A DNA stretch of 64,000 nt from UBA1737 sp964541525 (GCA_964541525.1 CAZIQF010000004.1:28012-92011), one strand, 5' to 3'. Shown: positions 51,623 to 59,365, counted from the stretch's first letter. Notes: a model not told the origin generated them from the sequence alone. Translations and numbers: made by a program.

Positions 51623-53111
51623 AGTTGCTGCTTACGCTAGAGTCTCTTCTGCAAAAGATGCAATGCTACATTCCTTATCCGCTCAGGTGAGTTATTACAA
51701 CAAATACATCAGCTCGCATGACGATTGGGAGTTCGTTGGCATCTATGCAGATGAGGGCATTTCTGGAACAAAGGAAGATAGGGATGAATTCCAAAGAATG
51801 ATCAATGACTGCAGGCTTGGAAGAATAGACCTAATCCTTACTAAAGCAATATCAAGATTCGCAAGAAACACGATGACGATGCTTGAAACAGTAAGAGAAC
51901 TAAAAAGCCTTAACGTAGATGTGTTCTTTGAAGAACAAAACCTTCATTCGATAAGTAGCGACGGCGAGATGGTTCTTACATTGCTTGCATCTGTAGCTCA
52001 AGAAGAGGCCAGAAGCGTATCCGAAAACCAAAAATGGCGAATTAGAAAAGATTTTGAAAAGGGCCTTATATGGGGAGGCAATAACGCTTATGGATACAGA
52101 ATCGTAAATAAGAAGATGGTGTTGGTTCCAGATGAAGCAAAGCTAGTGAAGAGAATATTCCAGCTATACATTGGAGGACTTGGCTTTCAAAAGATTAGCA
52201 AATTGCTAAATGATGAAGGTATACCTGCAATGCGCGCAAAAAGGTGGAACAAGCAATCGCTGCAGCAAATAATAGCTAATATCAATTACACTGGCGATTT
52301 ATTGCTTCAAAAGACTTACATCGCAGATTTCCTAGAACACAAATCAGTCAAGAATAATGGTGAGGTAGCACAGGCTTATGTAGAAAATAACCATCCTGCT
52401 ATCATAAGCCGTGAAGACAGGGAATTAGTCCAAGCGGAAATGAAAAAGCGTCAGGTTGTTGGTGCAGCATATTCAGCAAACACAATCTTCTCGTCGAGAA
52501 TCAAATGCGAGCATTGCGGTTCCTTCTATGGAAGAAAAGTATGGCACAAAGGCAGCCCACACGAGAAGCAAGTATTCCAATGCAACGGCAAATACGATAA
52601 GAGCCATAGCCAATGCAAGACTCCTCATTTCACCGAAGATGAAATAAAGCAAAAGTTCATGCTTGCCTATAACGAAGCGATGACCGATAAGCAAAGAATC
52701 ATTGATGATACTAAGGAAGTTATAGCTTTGCTATCCGATACCACTGAAATCGAAAAGCGAATAGCTGATGCAACAACTGAAATTGAAATCGTAGCAGGTT
52801 TAGTTGAGAAGCTAGTCCAGGAAAATGCATCAAAGATTCAGGATCAAGACGATTATGAAGCTAGATATCAAGCATTAACAGAAAGATATGACAAAGCCAA
52901 AAATGAACTCGAAAAGGCCAATGATGAGTTGCTTCAAAAGAAGGCACGTCAAAAGAACCTAGAAGCGATTGTAACCAAGATGGAAGAATTGGATACAGTA
53001 TTGCTTGAATGGTCTGATGAGATTTGGCTTATGCTTATTGAAGAGGCGGTGGCGCATGAGAACGGAACGCTGACCTTTAAATTCAAAAATGGATACAACA
53101 TTACAAAGTAA
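51567..53111 (+). CDS. Large serine recombinase (integrase)
   Basis: 514 residues from ATG 51567, which follows AAGGAGG (51554-51560); ATG 51546 is in-frame but precedes that SD. Resolvase catalytic domain about 19-160 with Y-A-R-V-S27 and later AISRFARN with catalytic Arg residues; recombinase domain about 170-290; zinc ribbon starting C314-x2-C317; coiled-coil about 370-480. It should integrate and excise element A at the attachment repeats. Codon use is less AT-rich than the chromosome, a sign of transfer. Confidence 0.94.
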   Translation: MEKNIIQIDALPQLKRKLRVAAYARVSSAKDAMLHSLSAQVSYYNKYISSHDDWEFVGIYADEGISGTKEDRDEFQRMINDCRLGRIDLILTKAISRFARNTMTMLETVRELKSLNVDVFFEEQNLHSISSDGEMVLTLLASVAQEEARSVSENQKWRIRKDFEKGLIWGGNNAYGYRIVNKKMVLVPDEAKLVKRIFQLYIGGLGFQKISKLLNDEGIPAMRAKRWNKQSLQQIIANINYTGDLLLQKTYIADFLEHKSVKNNGEVAQAYVENNHPAIISREDRELVQAEMKKRQVVGAAYSANTIFSSRIKCEHCGSFYGRKVWHKGSPHEKQVFQCNGKYDKSHSQCKTPHFTEDEIKQKFMLAYNEAMTDKQRIIDDTKEVIALLSDTTEIEKRIADATTEIEIVAGLVEKLVQENASKIQDQDDYEARYQALTERYDKAKNELEKANDELLQKKARQKNLEAIVTKMEELDTVLLEWSDEIWLMLIEEAVAHENGTLTFKFKNGYNITK

Positions 53112-53119
53112 AACTAACG

Positions 53120-53142
53120 CCAGTCGAAAGGCTGGTTTTTTT
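53120..53142 (+). terminator. Terminator after the recombinase
   Basis: CCAGTC (53120-53125), GAAA loop, GGCTGG (53130-53135), seven T residues. Confidence 0.9.
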
Positions 53143-53154
53143 GTTGCTGCTTGG

Positions 53155-53183
53155 TAGACAAAATGAAAAGAAAGTGATATAAT
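53155..53183 (+). promoter_or_regulatory. Promoter of the structured RNA upstream of the RNase III gene
   Basis: TAGACA (53155-53160), 17-base spacer, TATAAT (53178-53183). The predicted start (about 53190) coincides with the first base of the RNA's closing stem. Confidence 0.8.
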
Positions 53184-53189
53184 TCAATT

Positions 53190-53380
53190 GTCCGATAAGG
53201 AAGGGTTAGTTTCCTCAAAGTACTTGAGTAACGTGAACTGTTTAAACTCTTTTATGCAAGTGGGAGAGCTTAAGTGGTAAATCTTACAAAAATTATTTTG
53301 ATTAAATTAAGACTCATGTTAATGGGATAACTCTATTCACTGCTAGGAGTGGGCTATCTTTATCGGCATAAGTCTTTTTT
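53190..53380 (+). ncRNA. Structured RNA of unknown family preceding the RNase III gene
   Basis: About 190 nt. The 5' end CCGATAAGG (53192-53200) pairs with CTTTATCGG (53358-53366) as a 9 bp closing helix, followed by CATAAGTCTTTTTT as a possible terminator tail. Inner helices include CTCAA/TTGAG (53214-53228), GAG..CTTAA with TTAAG.CTC (about 53264-53313), GTAA/TTAC (53277-53287) and CACT/AGTG (53339-53352). This is a multibranch form, not the long rod of 6S RNA. It may be a free RNA or the leader of the RNase III mRNA; the gene starts 30 bases after the T tract. I do not recognise a described RNA class. Confidence 0.7.
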
Positions 53381-53409
53381 GTTTCCTTAGGACAGAAGGA
53401 GGCATTACA

Positions 53410-54243
53410 ATGCAAAATTTAAATGATCACATTGAAGAAGTACAACAAAAAATTAGTTATTGGTTTAATAACTTAGACCTTCTATTCCAAGCATTTACGC
53501 GTAGTTCTTATTCAACACAATATGGTGGTGAAAATAACGAAGTATTAGAGTTTCTTGGGGATAGGGTATTGGATTACTACGTTGTAAAAGTTATGGCAGA
53601 TAGATACGGCTATACCAAATCACAACTAAATTATTACAACCCAGATAAGGATGACGATGAGTTCTGCATCAAAGCTCATAGAAACGAGCAATCATTCACT
53701 GAATTAAAAAAAGAAATAGTATCTAACGCTACACTTGCAAAATTAATCGATAAGCTTGGTTTCGCTAAGTATATGTTCTTAGGCAACAGCGATATTGATA
53801 ATAAGGTATGGAAAAACGAAAAAGCAAAAGCAGATTTATTTGAAGCAATATTAGGTGCAATCGCAATCGATTGTGATTGGAATCCTGACGAACTTCAAAA
53901 CTCAGTAGAATTCATGCTTAACATTGAGGGCTTTCTAGCAGATGTCCAAGATGGTGAAGAAAGACCGGCTGATTGCAGCTTAGAAAATGCGGTTAATACT
54001 TTAAAGGAACTTGCAGAACATGGTAGATGCTCAATTCCTGAATATGAACAACCTGATGAAGAAATTCAAGGTAACGGAAACTTAAAGTGGATGTGCTCTG
54101 TTTACATCAGAAGTTGGGCTATGAAGAAAACCGCATATGCAACTTCTAAGAAATTAGCAAAGAAGTATGCAGCGTATTTAGTTTTATGTGACGTATTTGC
54201 ATTACCAAACGAATATGAAGGCGATGAAGCCGATGGTGATTAA
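53410..54243 (+). CDS. RNase III-family protein in element A
   Basis: 277 residues: RNase III domain (about 10-185) and a C-terminal dsRNA-binding-like domain (about 195-265, ending in TSKKLAKKYAAYLVL). All catalytic acids are present by alignment to the family motif: E44, E47 and D51 in NEVLEFLGD, and D142/E145 in ADLFEAILGA. A 25-residue insertion with NPDKDDDEFCIKAHRNEQ lies between the two motifs. SD AGAAGGAGG precedes the ATG. It should cut double-stranded RNA. It differs from a housekeeping rnc by its low similarity and its place beside a structured RNA. Confidence 0.88.
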   Translation: MQNLNDHIEEVQQKISYWFNNLDLLFQAFTRSSYSTQYGGENNEVLEFLGDRVLDYYVVKVMADRYGYTKSQLNYYNPDKDDDEFCIKAHRNEQSFTELKKEIVSNATLAKLIDKLGFAKYMFLGNSDIDNKVWKNEKAKADLFEAILGAIAIDCDWNPDELQNSVEFMLNIEGFLADVQDGEERPADCSLENAVNTLKELAEHGRCSIPEYEQPDEEIQGNGNLKWMCSVYIRSWAMKKTAYATSKKLAKKYAAYLVLCDVFALPNEYEGDEADGD

Positions 54244-54264
54244 AATTAATGAAAAGCAAGATAT

Positions 54265-54531
54265 ATGGCTAGAAAATTAAAAGTATATGAACAATCAATG
54301 GGTGGTGGGAACTATACACAGGTTCCTACCATCATTCTTAAAGGACAATGGTTAAAGACTGCTGGTTTTGAAGCAGGCGAGTACTTAGAGGTTGTTTGCG
54401 AAGGTGATAAGATTACTTTAACAAAAACAACTCCACCTGAAGTTTCAACCAGAAAATCACTAGAAGAAAGGGTAAAAGAGCTGGATTCAAATCAAAGAAA
54501 GAAACTAGCTGACTTTATTAAAAAAATATAG
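54265..54531 (+). CDS. SymE-like toxin-family protein
   Basis: 88 residues. The core QVPTIILKGQWLKTAGFEAG, then EYLEVVCEGDKITLTK matches the SymE toxin family (AbrB-related fold), whose E. coli member is linked to RNA degradation or nucleoid binding and is kept in check by an antisense RNA. A helical tail (RKSLEERVKELDSNQRKKLADFI) follows. It lies 21 bases after the RNase III gene and 2 bases before the exonuclease-like gene, so they form one unit. Confidence 0.8.
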   Translation: MARKLKVYEQSMGGGNYTQVPTIILKGQWLKTAGFEAGEYLEVVCEGDKITLTKTTPPEVSTRKSLEERVKELDSNQRKKLADFIKKI

Positions 54532-54533
54532 AG

Positions 54534-55106
54534 ATGAATTATTTATTTTGGGATACTGAACGTATCAGGAATACGAAAATTTATATGTCTGCTGTGATTC
54601 TCACTGACGAGAATTTTAATGTGATTAAGGAAGAAAGAGCTATAGATTTAAGTGTTGATGTTTCATCAAGACATGCACCAAAAAGAAAAGTTGCAGAACT
54701 AAAAGATGAATCCATACTGTTTCTAGATTTTGAATCGCACGCAAATTGGCTTGTGAGTTATTTGAACTCTGCTGTTTCCGTTTGCTTTGGAAAAGATGAT
54801 TTTGTTTCTATAAATGACCAACTTAAAATTCATAATATGGCCGCATTAGAAGGTAGTTATTACGATTTGCAAATGTTCGTACATTCTATAAAAAACGAAA
54901 ATTTATCTAATCTTGCTGCAGTTAGTAAGAACCTTAACGTTAAGCACAACGCGCATGATCCATTAAGCGATTCATATGTTACAATGGAATTATTCAAATA
55001 CCTTAAATCAAATTACGATATAGAAGAAGCAAAACTTCCAATACCTAATAAAAACGAAATTTTAGACATTGAGGTTAATGGTACATTAATTGCACGAAAG
55101 AAGTGA
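54534..55106 (+). CDS. DEDDh exonuclease-like protein
   Basis: 190 residues. W-D7-T-E9-R is the Exo I motif, a central hydrophobic LHNMAALEGSYYDLQMF the Exo II region, and H141-D-P-L-S-D146 the Exo III H-x(4)-D motif. This gives the DnaQ/RNase T-type 3'-5' exonuclease fold. The match is distant, but all acidic positions can be placed. It starts 2 bases after the SymE-like stop and belongs to the RNase III transcript. An RNA-trimming role in that module is inferred. Confidence 0.62.
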   Translation: MNYLFWDTERIRNTKIYMSAVILTDENFNVIKEERAIDLSVDVSSRHAPKRKVAELKDESILFLDFESHANWLVSYLNSAVSVCFGKDDFVSINDQLKIHNMAALEGSYYDLQMFVHSIKNENLSNLAAVSKNLNVKHNAHDPLSDSYVTMELFKYLKSNYDIEEAKLPIPNKNEILDIEVNGTLIARKK

Positions 55107-55195
55107 GATTTTACTAAGTTCAGGATAAAAAAGAAATTAGCGAAGATGATTGACTCCTTATTATATATAAAATAAGGATGAGGACGGAGGAATAT

Positions 55196-55663
55196 ATGGA
55201 AGATGAAAAGCAAATATTGAATGAAGCGTTTATAAGTTCTGTTAGTGAAATAAGCGATATGCTTAGAAAAATTACTGAAGGAAAAACAAGACCAACACTT
55301 TATATTACTGATAACTATATTTTGAAGAATTACAGTTCAGATCAAAACTATGTTAATGCCATAAAATCATTAATCATAATGGCCGGAGTCGGCGATGTTT
55401 GCATCTATTCTGAAGGGGATGAACCGGGGAAAAATAGAAATCACAGCGCTGATTTAGTTGCTATGCAATTAGACTTCAATGCATTAGATGGCCGTAACGT
55501 TATTTTTGCTCATCATCAATCTCATGGACGATACTGGATTGTTGATGATGCTGGATTTATGATTGACGCATCTCCTAACGGGTTAATGAGCGGTGATCCT
55601 GCAATTGTTAAGAAACTAACAAAGCAAGAGGTCAAAGACATTAAAAGTTTCTACGGAATTTAA
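55196..55663 (+). CDS. Unknown protein, last of the RNase III module
   Basis: 155 residues from ATG 55196, behind GGACGGAGG (55182-55190). No family recognised. Residues 1-40 are helical (SSVSEISDMLRKI). The C-terminal two thirds alternates strands and helices and has HHQSHGRYWIVDDAGFMIDA near residue 100-120 with four His/Asp residues, which could be a catalytic or metal site. It lies 90 bases after the exonuclease-like gene and is probably in the same operon. Confidence 0.6.
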   Translation: MEDEKQILNEAFISSVSEISDMLRKITEGKTRPTLYITDNYILKNYSSDQNYVNAIKSLIIMAGVGDVCIYSEGDEPGKNRNHSADLVAMQLDFNALDGRNVIFAHHQSHGRYWIVDDAGFMIDASPNGLMSGDPAIVKKLTKQEVKDIKSFYGI

Positions 55664-55690
55664 TAATTTAGACATTTATAACTGGGTAGT

Positions 55691-55864
55691 TTGAAACTCT
55701 CAAGAGCAGAAAAGAACAGGTGTCCGGAAATATATGGATATGGTGACCCTTACGATATTCCAGACAACGAAAACGAAATAACGGTTTATAACTTATGCAT
55801 AACCGATGCCGATGATGATATTAGGTTCGTTCCAGTCAGCAAAGAACTATTTTTCTGGTGTTAA
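55691..55864 (+). CDS. Short orphan ORF near the right end of element A
   Basis: 57 residues from a TTG, reading LKLSRAEKNRCPEIYGYGDP and later DDDIRFVPVSKELFFWC. The composition looks protein-like, but there is no SD or ATG, so it may be the end of a lost gene. Confidence 0.3.
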   Translation: MKLSRAEKNRCPEIYGYGDPYDIPDNENEITVYNLCITDADDDIRFVPVSKELFFWC

Positions 55865-55876
55865 TCATTGGAGAAT

Positions 55877-55950
55877 TAGGGGTGTGCAAAATACCCTTAG
55901 GGTGTGCAAAACGCTCTAGGGGTGTGCACTTTTTATGATAGGGGTGTGCA
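55877..55950 (+). repeat. Four TAGGGGTGTGCA direct repeats near the right end of element A
   Basis: TAGGGGTGTGCA at 55877, TAGGGTGTGCA at 55898, TAGGGGTGTGCA at 55917 and 55939. Pitch about 19-22 bases. They lie 28 bases before the attachment repeat. No other gene explains them. Confidence 0.85.
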
Positions 55951-55977
55951 ACCTTGTATTAAAATGGTTCATCTTTG

Positions 55978-56031
55978 CCATATTGAAAGCATAGGTTTGA
56001 TACAATGAAAATTGTCTATCAAGCCTTTTTT
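55978..56031 (+). repeat. Attachment-like repeat 2 (junction of elements A and B)
   Basis: 54 bases identical to 44387-44440. The sequence left of it (ATTAAAATGGTTCATCTTTG) is the same as left of repeat 3, so it is the right end of an element of this family, and the sequence right of the core equals the left end of element A. The two elements therefore share end sequences. Confidence 0.88.
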
Positions 56032-56074
56032 TACGCCTTGATATAGGGGTTGAAGTCCCGGATTTGATAATTAA

Positions 56075-56083
56075 ATGAACCAT
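56075..56083 (+). repeat. Inverted copy of the element right-end motif
   Basis: ATGAACCAT here is the reverse complement of ATGGTTCAT found beside attachment-like repeats 2 and 3 (55962-55972 and 63397-63405). It lies 44 bases inside the left end of element B. Confidence 0.5.
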
Positions 56084-56091
56084 ATTAACAC

Positions 56092-56142
56092 AAAATCCTT
56101 AATTCATAGGCGTGATTGAAGCTTAAGAATAAGGATTTTTAT
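56092..56142 (+). terminator. Terminator-like hairpin at the left end of element B
   Basis: AAAATCCTTA (56092-56101) pairs with TAAGGATTTT (56130-56139), with T residues following. No gene lies directly upstream, so it may insulate the element from tRNA-side transcription. Confidence 0.65.
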
Positions 56143-56163
56143 TCTATACAAATTATCTCAAAA

Positions 56164-56255
56164 ACGAAAGGTCCTTTAAAAAAAACGATAGACCCATTAA
56201 AACAAATGAACGGTGCTTCTAAAAAACGATAGATGTATTAAAAAAAACGAAGGAT
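56164..56255 (+). repeat. Iteron-like repeats at the left end of element B
   Basis: ACGAAAGGT (56164), ACGATAGAC (56185), a degenerate copy with AACGGT near 56209, ACGATAGAT (56226) and ACGAAGGAT (56247), each after an A run, pitch about 20-21. Same unit as at 44553-44634. One further copy is near the right end at 63368. The stretch 56256-56400 holds AT-rich promoter-like DNA (TAAAAT at 56290) and no gene. Confidence 0.75.
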
Positions 56256-56407
56256 GTTTGCTTAAGAAAAAATTGAGATTTATATGAGATAAAATATCGA
56301 ATAAATAGACATTTTACTAAATAAATCTTTATATAGTAAAATGAAACTGAGCCATTTATAAGAAAATCCTTACATATGTAGTTAAGGAATTGAAAGGAAG
56401 GATAAAA

Positions 56408-56968
56408 ATGATATATAAAGAAAAAGAATTTATAGCAAAAAATGGTAAGAAATTAATTATTAAAACTCCTAAAAGAGAAGATGCTTTAGAATTAGTAGAA
56501 GCTATGATAAAAATTACTACAGAATCATCTAACTTTCTTGTGGGTAAGCCTGAAGTTTTTAATAGCTATAAAGAGAATTTAGACAAAGAAGAGGAGTTTA
56601 TTAAAGTAAGCCGTGAAGGAAGTAATTATTTTGTTTGTGTTTATGATGAAAATAAAATAGTTGGTGATTGTGAATTAAGAATCAATAGTCAAACTAAAAC
56701 AAGGCATCGTTCACAAATTGGAATTGCCTTATTAAAAAAATATCAGAACTTGGGTATTGGGTCATTTCTTTTTGATGAAATGATAAATCTTGCTAAAAGT
56801 ACTGACGGAATAGAACAAATTGAACTTGATGTTGTAAGTACAAATGATTTGGCTAAGCATTTGTATGCTAAAAAAGGCTTCGTTAAAACTGGAACTATTC
56901 CACGTCAATTAAAACAATCAGATGGAACATATTCTGATGGAGAAATGATGACTTTATTTCTAAAATAA
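56408..56968 (+). CDS. GNAT-family N-acetyltransferase
   Basis: 186 residues from ATG 56408 behind GGAAGGA; a TTG at 56390 is upstream in frame. GNAT fold: acceptor region with LVEAMIKITTESSNFLVG, the acetyl-CoA-binding motif A in GIALLKKYQNLGIGSFLFDE (R/Q-x-x-G-x-G/A), and the late beta-strand YAKKGFVKTGTIPRQ. The substrate is unknown; it could be a ribosomal protein, a polyamine or a small molecule. First gene of element B, AT-rich like the chromosome. Confidence 0.85.
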   Translation: MIYKEKEFIAKNGKKLIIKTPKREDALELVEAMIKITTESSNFLVGKPEVFNSYKENLDKEEEFIKVSREGSNYFVCVYDENKIVGDCELRINSQTKTRHRSQIGIALLKKYQNLGIGSFLFDEMINLAKSTDGIEQIELDVVSTNDLAKHLYAKKGFVKTGTIPRQLKQSDGTYSDGEMMTLFLK

Positions 56969-56973
56969 AAATA

Positions 56974-57093
56974 ATGATAGAAAAATTCTTGTTAAATAGT
57001 CTAGCATGGCTTACACTTATAGATGAGTGCATAGCTCACGAAGACAAAACGATATCCTTCAAATTTAAAAATGGATATGAAATTACTAAATAG
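56974..57093 (+). pseudogene. C-terminal fragment of a serine recombinase
   Basis: 39 codons ending IDECIAHEDKTISFKFKNGY and TAG; the same block ends the intact recombinase of element A (IEEAVAHENGTLTFKFKNGY). The rest of that gene is gone, and the frame begins 6 bases after the acetyltransferase stop. Confidence 0.8.
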
Positions 57094-57100
57094 TATTTAG

Positions 57101-57126
57101 AATCAGTCATAAGGGCTGATTTTTTT
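57101..57126 (+). terminator. Terminator after the recombinase fragment
   Basis: AATCAG (57101-57106) pairs with CTGATT (57116-57121), followed by T residues. It matches the position of the terminator after the intact recombinase. Confidence 0.7.
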
Positions 57127-57159
57127 ATGTTCGCAGGAACAAAAATAGAGTACTTGTGG

Positions 57160-57165
57160 TATAAT
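57160..57165 (+). promoter_or_regulatory. Possible promoter -10 for the YcxB-like gene
   Basis: TATAAT at 57160-57165 with GAACAA 17 bases upstream. The -35 is weak. The leader is about 75 bases. Confidence 0.4.
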
Positions 57166-57247
57166 ATTAGTCGAACGTATGAAGCATTTTTATTTGCTTC
57201 AATAATTAGATAAATTAGAATTTATAGATTAGAATGGAGAATATTAT

Positions 57248-57754
57248 ATGAATATACAATTTACAAAAGAAGAAATTAAAAATAGTGTAGAATACCAATG
57301 GAGAATGTTTTATATAAAATATATACTTATTATATGGTTGATTATTGCAGTATTTACATTATTTGCACCTATTTTAATTTCTCTTAAAACTGGTTTTGAA
57401 AATTTACTTTTAGGCCTACTAATATGGCTTTTATGGAATCTAATCTTAGGTTTTATCTTTGGTGGTTTTGCATTATATTATTATAGTAAGATTAGATATC
57501 TTATGAAAAATTATAATAGTTTTAAAACTTATGAAGTGCTTTTGGATAAAGTGGCTACATCATTTGCTTATAGGGGACATATATATTATTCTGTAACTTT
57601 AAAGGATGATGATTTCAAAAAGACAGTGGATACAAATCCTTATTTTTCTAGTTATTTTTCTAAGTTTAGAATAGATGATTATAATAATAAAAAAGTTCTT
57701 GGATTATATGACTCTAATTTACAAAAATTCTATATTATTAAGCTAGTTAAATAA
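57248..57754 (+). CDS. YcxB-like membrane protein
   Basis: 168 residues: an N-terminal soluble start, two adjacent membrane helices (about 24-45 and 52-78), then a cytosolic beta-rich tail with YEVLLDKVATSFAYRGHIYYS. This two-helix plus C-terminal domain layout matches small YcxB-type proteins of unknown function. The SD TGGAGAA precedes the ATG. The following gene starts within 50 bases. Confidence 0.6.
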   Translation: MNIQFTKEEIKNSVEYQWRMFYIKYILIIWLIIAVFTLFAPILISLKTGFENLLLGLLIWLLWNLILGFIFGGFALYYYSKIRYLMKNYNSFKTYEVLLDKVATSFAYRGHIYYSVTLKDDDFKKTVDTNPYFSSYFSKFRIDDYNNKKVLGLYDSNLQKFYIIKLVK

Positions 57755-57797
57755 ATTCCTATTTATAGAGTAATTGAAAGTGAAGTGTAAATTAATT

Positions 57798-58835
57798 ATG
57801 AAATCTAAAATATTAAAATTAAAATATCCAAAGAATCCAGGTATACTACTTGATAAAGAAGAGGTGCAAAGCTATATATGGCATCTCGAAGATATAAATG
57901 AACTTTATAAGTTGCCACTTCCATTTCTATCTTATTATGTTGTTGGTTGTAGACTTACAGATGAAGTAAATAATGGAGGATTTGCACAATATCTTTCTAA
58001 TTCGAGTATTCACACTCTACCTTATCTTGAAAGATGTGTGAGAACTATTGGTAATTCAGAAATGATAGAAATTATAAGTGAATTTCTTTCTGTAGTATCA
58101 AAGAATTTTGATATAAGCGATATTGAAAATATTGCAAAAGCGGATTATTCTGAAGAACTTGAAAATGTTCTCTTACAGCTTGATGACAGATTTTATGCAT
58201 TTGATGAAAAATATGATGTAGAGGGACTTGCAAAAAAATATTATAAAGATAATCTTCCTGAAGAAAAACTTATTTTTGAACTTGTAAAACCACCAGTAAA
58301 CGACCATCGTAGATATTTTATTTATGATAAGTCAAACATTACAAATGAAGAAGCTGTAGAAGCTTTTGTTGCATTTCTTGGAGAATTTTCTAATATAAGA
58401 TTTAAGATTGAATTAGAACAATGGGGTGGAATGTTCCGTATATATGCAATTGATAATACAAATTCTCTTAATCTTGCTGAAATCTTCGCCCATTTTGATG
58501 ATAGTTCTTATTCATTCGGTAAAAAAGATGGTACGGATAGATACAAGATTTTAGGTTTTAAACTTGGTGGTGGTATTTTCAAAGAAATACACGTAGATAG
58601 TTGTGACGAAGAAAATTGGGTGTGGAGATTGACAATTTCAGAAAGTGGATTTGACGAAAACGAATATGAAATTTCATACATGCGTTATTGTTCTGGCTCA
58701 AGTAAAAAAGTCTCAAGAATATGTGTCGGTGATTTTGATGACAAAACAAATAATATAAAAGAAATAGAAGAACTGTTAACGAGATATGCAAAATCACAAT
58801 GTAATATAAAAAGTATTAAAAGAACATATCCTTAG
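57798..58835 (+). CDS. DUF4375 (DMP19-like) protein with a C-terminal extension
   Basis: About 345 residues from ATG 57798; an upstream TTG at 57774 is an alternative, and neither start has a strong SD. Residues about 25-140 match DUF4375: YYVVGCRLTDEVNNGGFAQY with N-G-G-F-x-Q-Y, then LPYLERCVRTIG. The C-terminal half (about 185-345) is a separate region I do not recognise, with MFRIYAIDNTNSLNLAEIFA. Family function is not settled; such proteins often occur as immunity-like or accessory genes. Confidence 0.65.
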   Translation: MKSKILKLKYPKNPGILLDKEEVQSYIWHLEDINELYKLPLPFLSYYVVGCRLTDEVNNGGFAQYLSNSSIHTLPYLERCVRTIGNSEMIEIISEFLSVVSKNFDISDIENIAKADYSEELENVLLQLDDRFYAFDEKYDVEGLAKKYYKDNLPEEKLIFELVKPPVNDHRRYFIYDKSNITNEEAVEAFVAFLGEFSNIRFKIELEQWGGMFRIYAIDNTNSLNLAEIFAHFDDSSYSFGKKDGTDRYKILGFKLGGGIFKEIHVDSCDEENWVWRLTISESGFDENEYEISYMRYCSGSSKKVSRICVGDFDDKTNNIKEIEELLTRYAKSQCNIKSIKRTYP

Positions 58836-58931
58836 TACAAAAGATGTTCTATTTGTGGAAAAAATGGAACTAATTGAAGAAAAGAATGATTAAAAAATTA
58901 ACAAAACATAAAATTTATGGAGGAAATGAGT

Positions 58932-59363
58932 ATGAAAATTAAAAGATTATTTGCTATGACTGTAGCTTTGTGTTTATTCTTAACAGGATGTTCGAAATCA
59001 TTTGATTGGAATAAAAATGTTGAGAAGGTTGAAAACTTAGGTTTTGTAGTATTTAATTCTTCTACGAATGAAGAGGATTTAAACAAAAATAACGATTTAA
59101 TTAATACTGATATAAAACTAATGGGCGGAGACTTTTCTGTAGAACTTGATAACGCTGTAGCTTTAAATAAGGAAGTAAATGATAATTACTATAACTGTAT
59201 GTTCTTTGATTTTAAGGACGATGAACAAGCTAAGAGTTATTATGACTTGTACTTGGATACTCGCTCAAATGAAAATCAATATAAATTATCTTTAAATAAA
59301 GACATAGTAGTTGTAACTAATTCACAAGAAGTCATAGATTCTTTAGGTTACCAATTTAAATAA
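58932..59363 (+). CDS. Small lipoprotein
   Basis: 143 residues from ATG 58932 behind GGAGGA (58919-58924); an ATG at 58917 is within the SD region. Signal peptide MKIKRLFAMTVALCLF followed by lipobox L-T-G-C at about residue 20. The mature part is acidic with no domain I recognise. It stands directly before a second, damaged lipoprotein gene. Confidence 0.72.
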   Translation: MKIKRLFAMTVALCLFLTGCSKSFDWNKNVEKVENLGFVVFNSSTNEEDLNKNNDLINTDIKLMGGDFSVELDNAVALNKEVNDNYYNCMFFDFKDDEQAKSYYDLYLDTRSNENQYKLSLNKDIVVVTNSQEVIDSLGYQFK

Positions 59364-59365
59364 TT

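Larger units (their letters stand above)
44387..56031 (+). mobile_element. Integrated element A at tRNA-Gly (restriction-modification and RNase III cargo)
   Basis: About 11.6 kb between two identical 54-base repeats, the first at the tRNA-Gly 3' end. It carries a serine recombinase with its two usual small companion genes, a restriction-modification island and the structured-RNA/RNase III module. The recombinase segment uses clearly more G and C than the chromosomal genes. No relaxase, conjugation or replication gene is visible, so it is an integrative (perhaps mobilizable) island, not a full conjugative element. Confidence 0.8.

Noticed and set aside
53190..53380. Second 6S RNA
   Set aside because: The helices are branched rather than a single long rod, and the characteristic GTTCG/CCCGAAC blocks seen at 22402-22590 are absent.
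55877..55950. Possible CRISPR array
   Set aside because: Repeat units of 11-12 bases with 8-10 base gaps are too short, and no cas gene is present.
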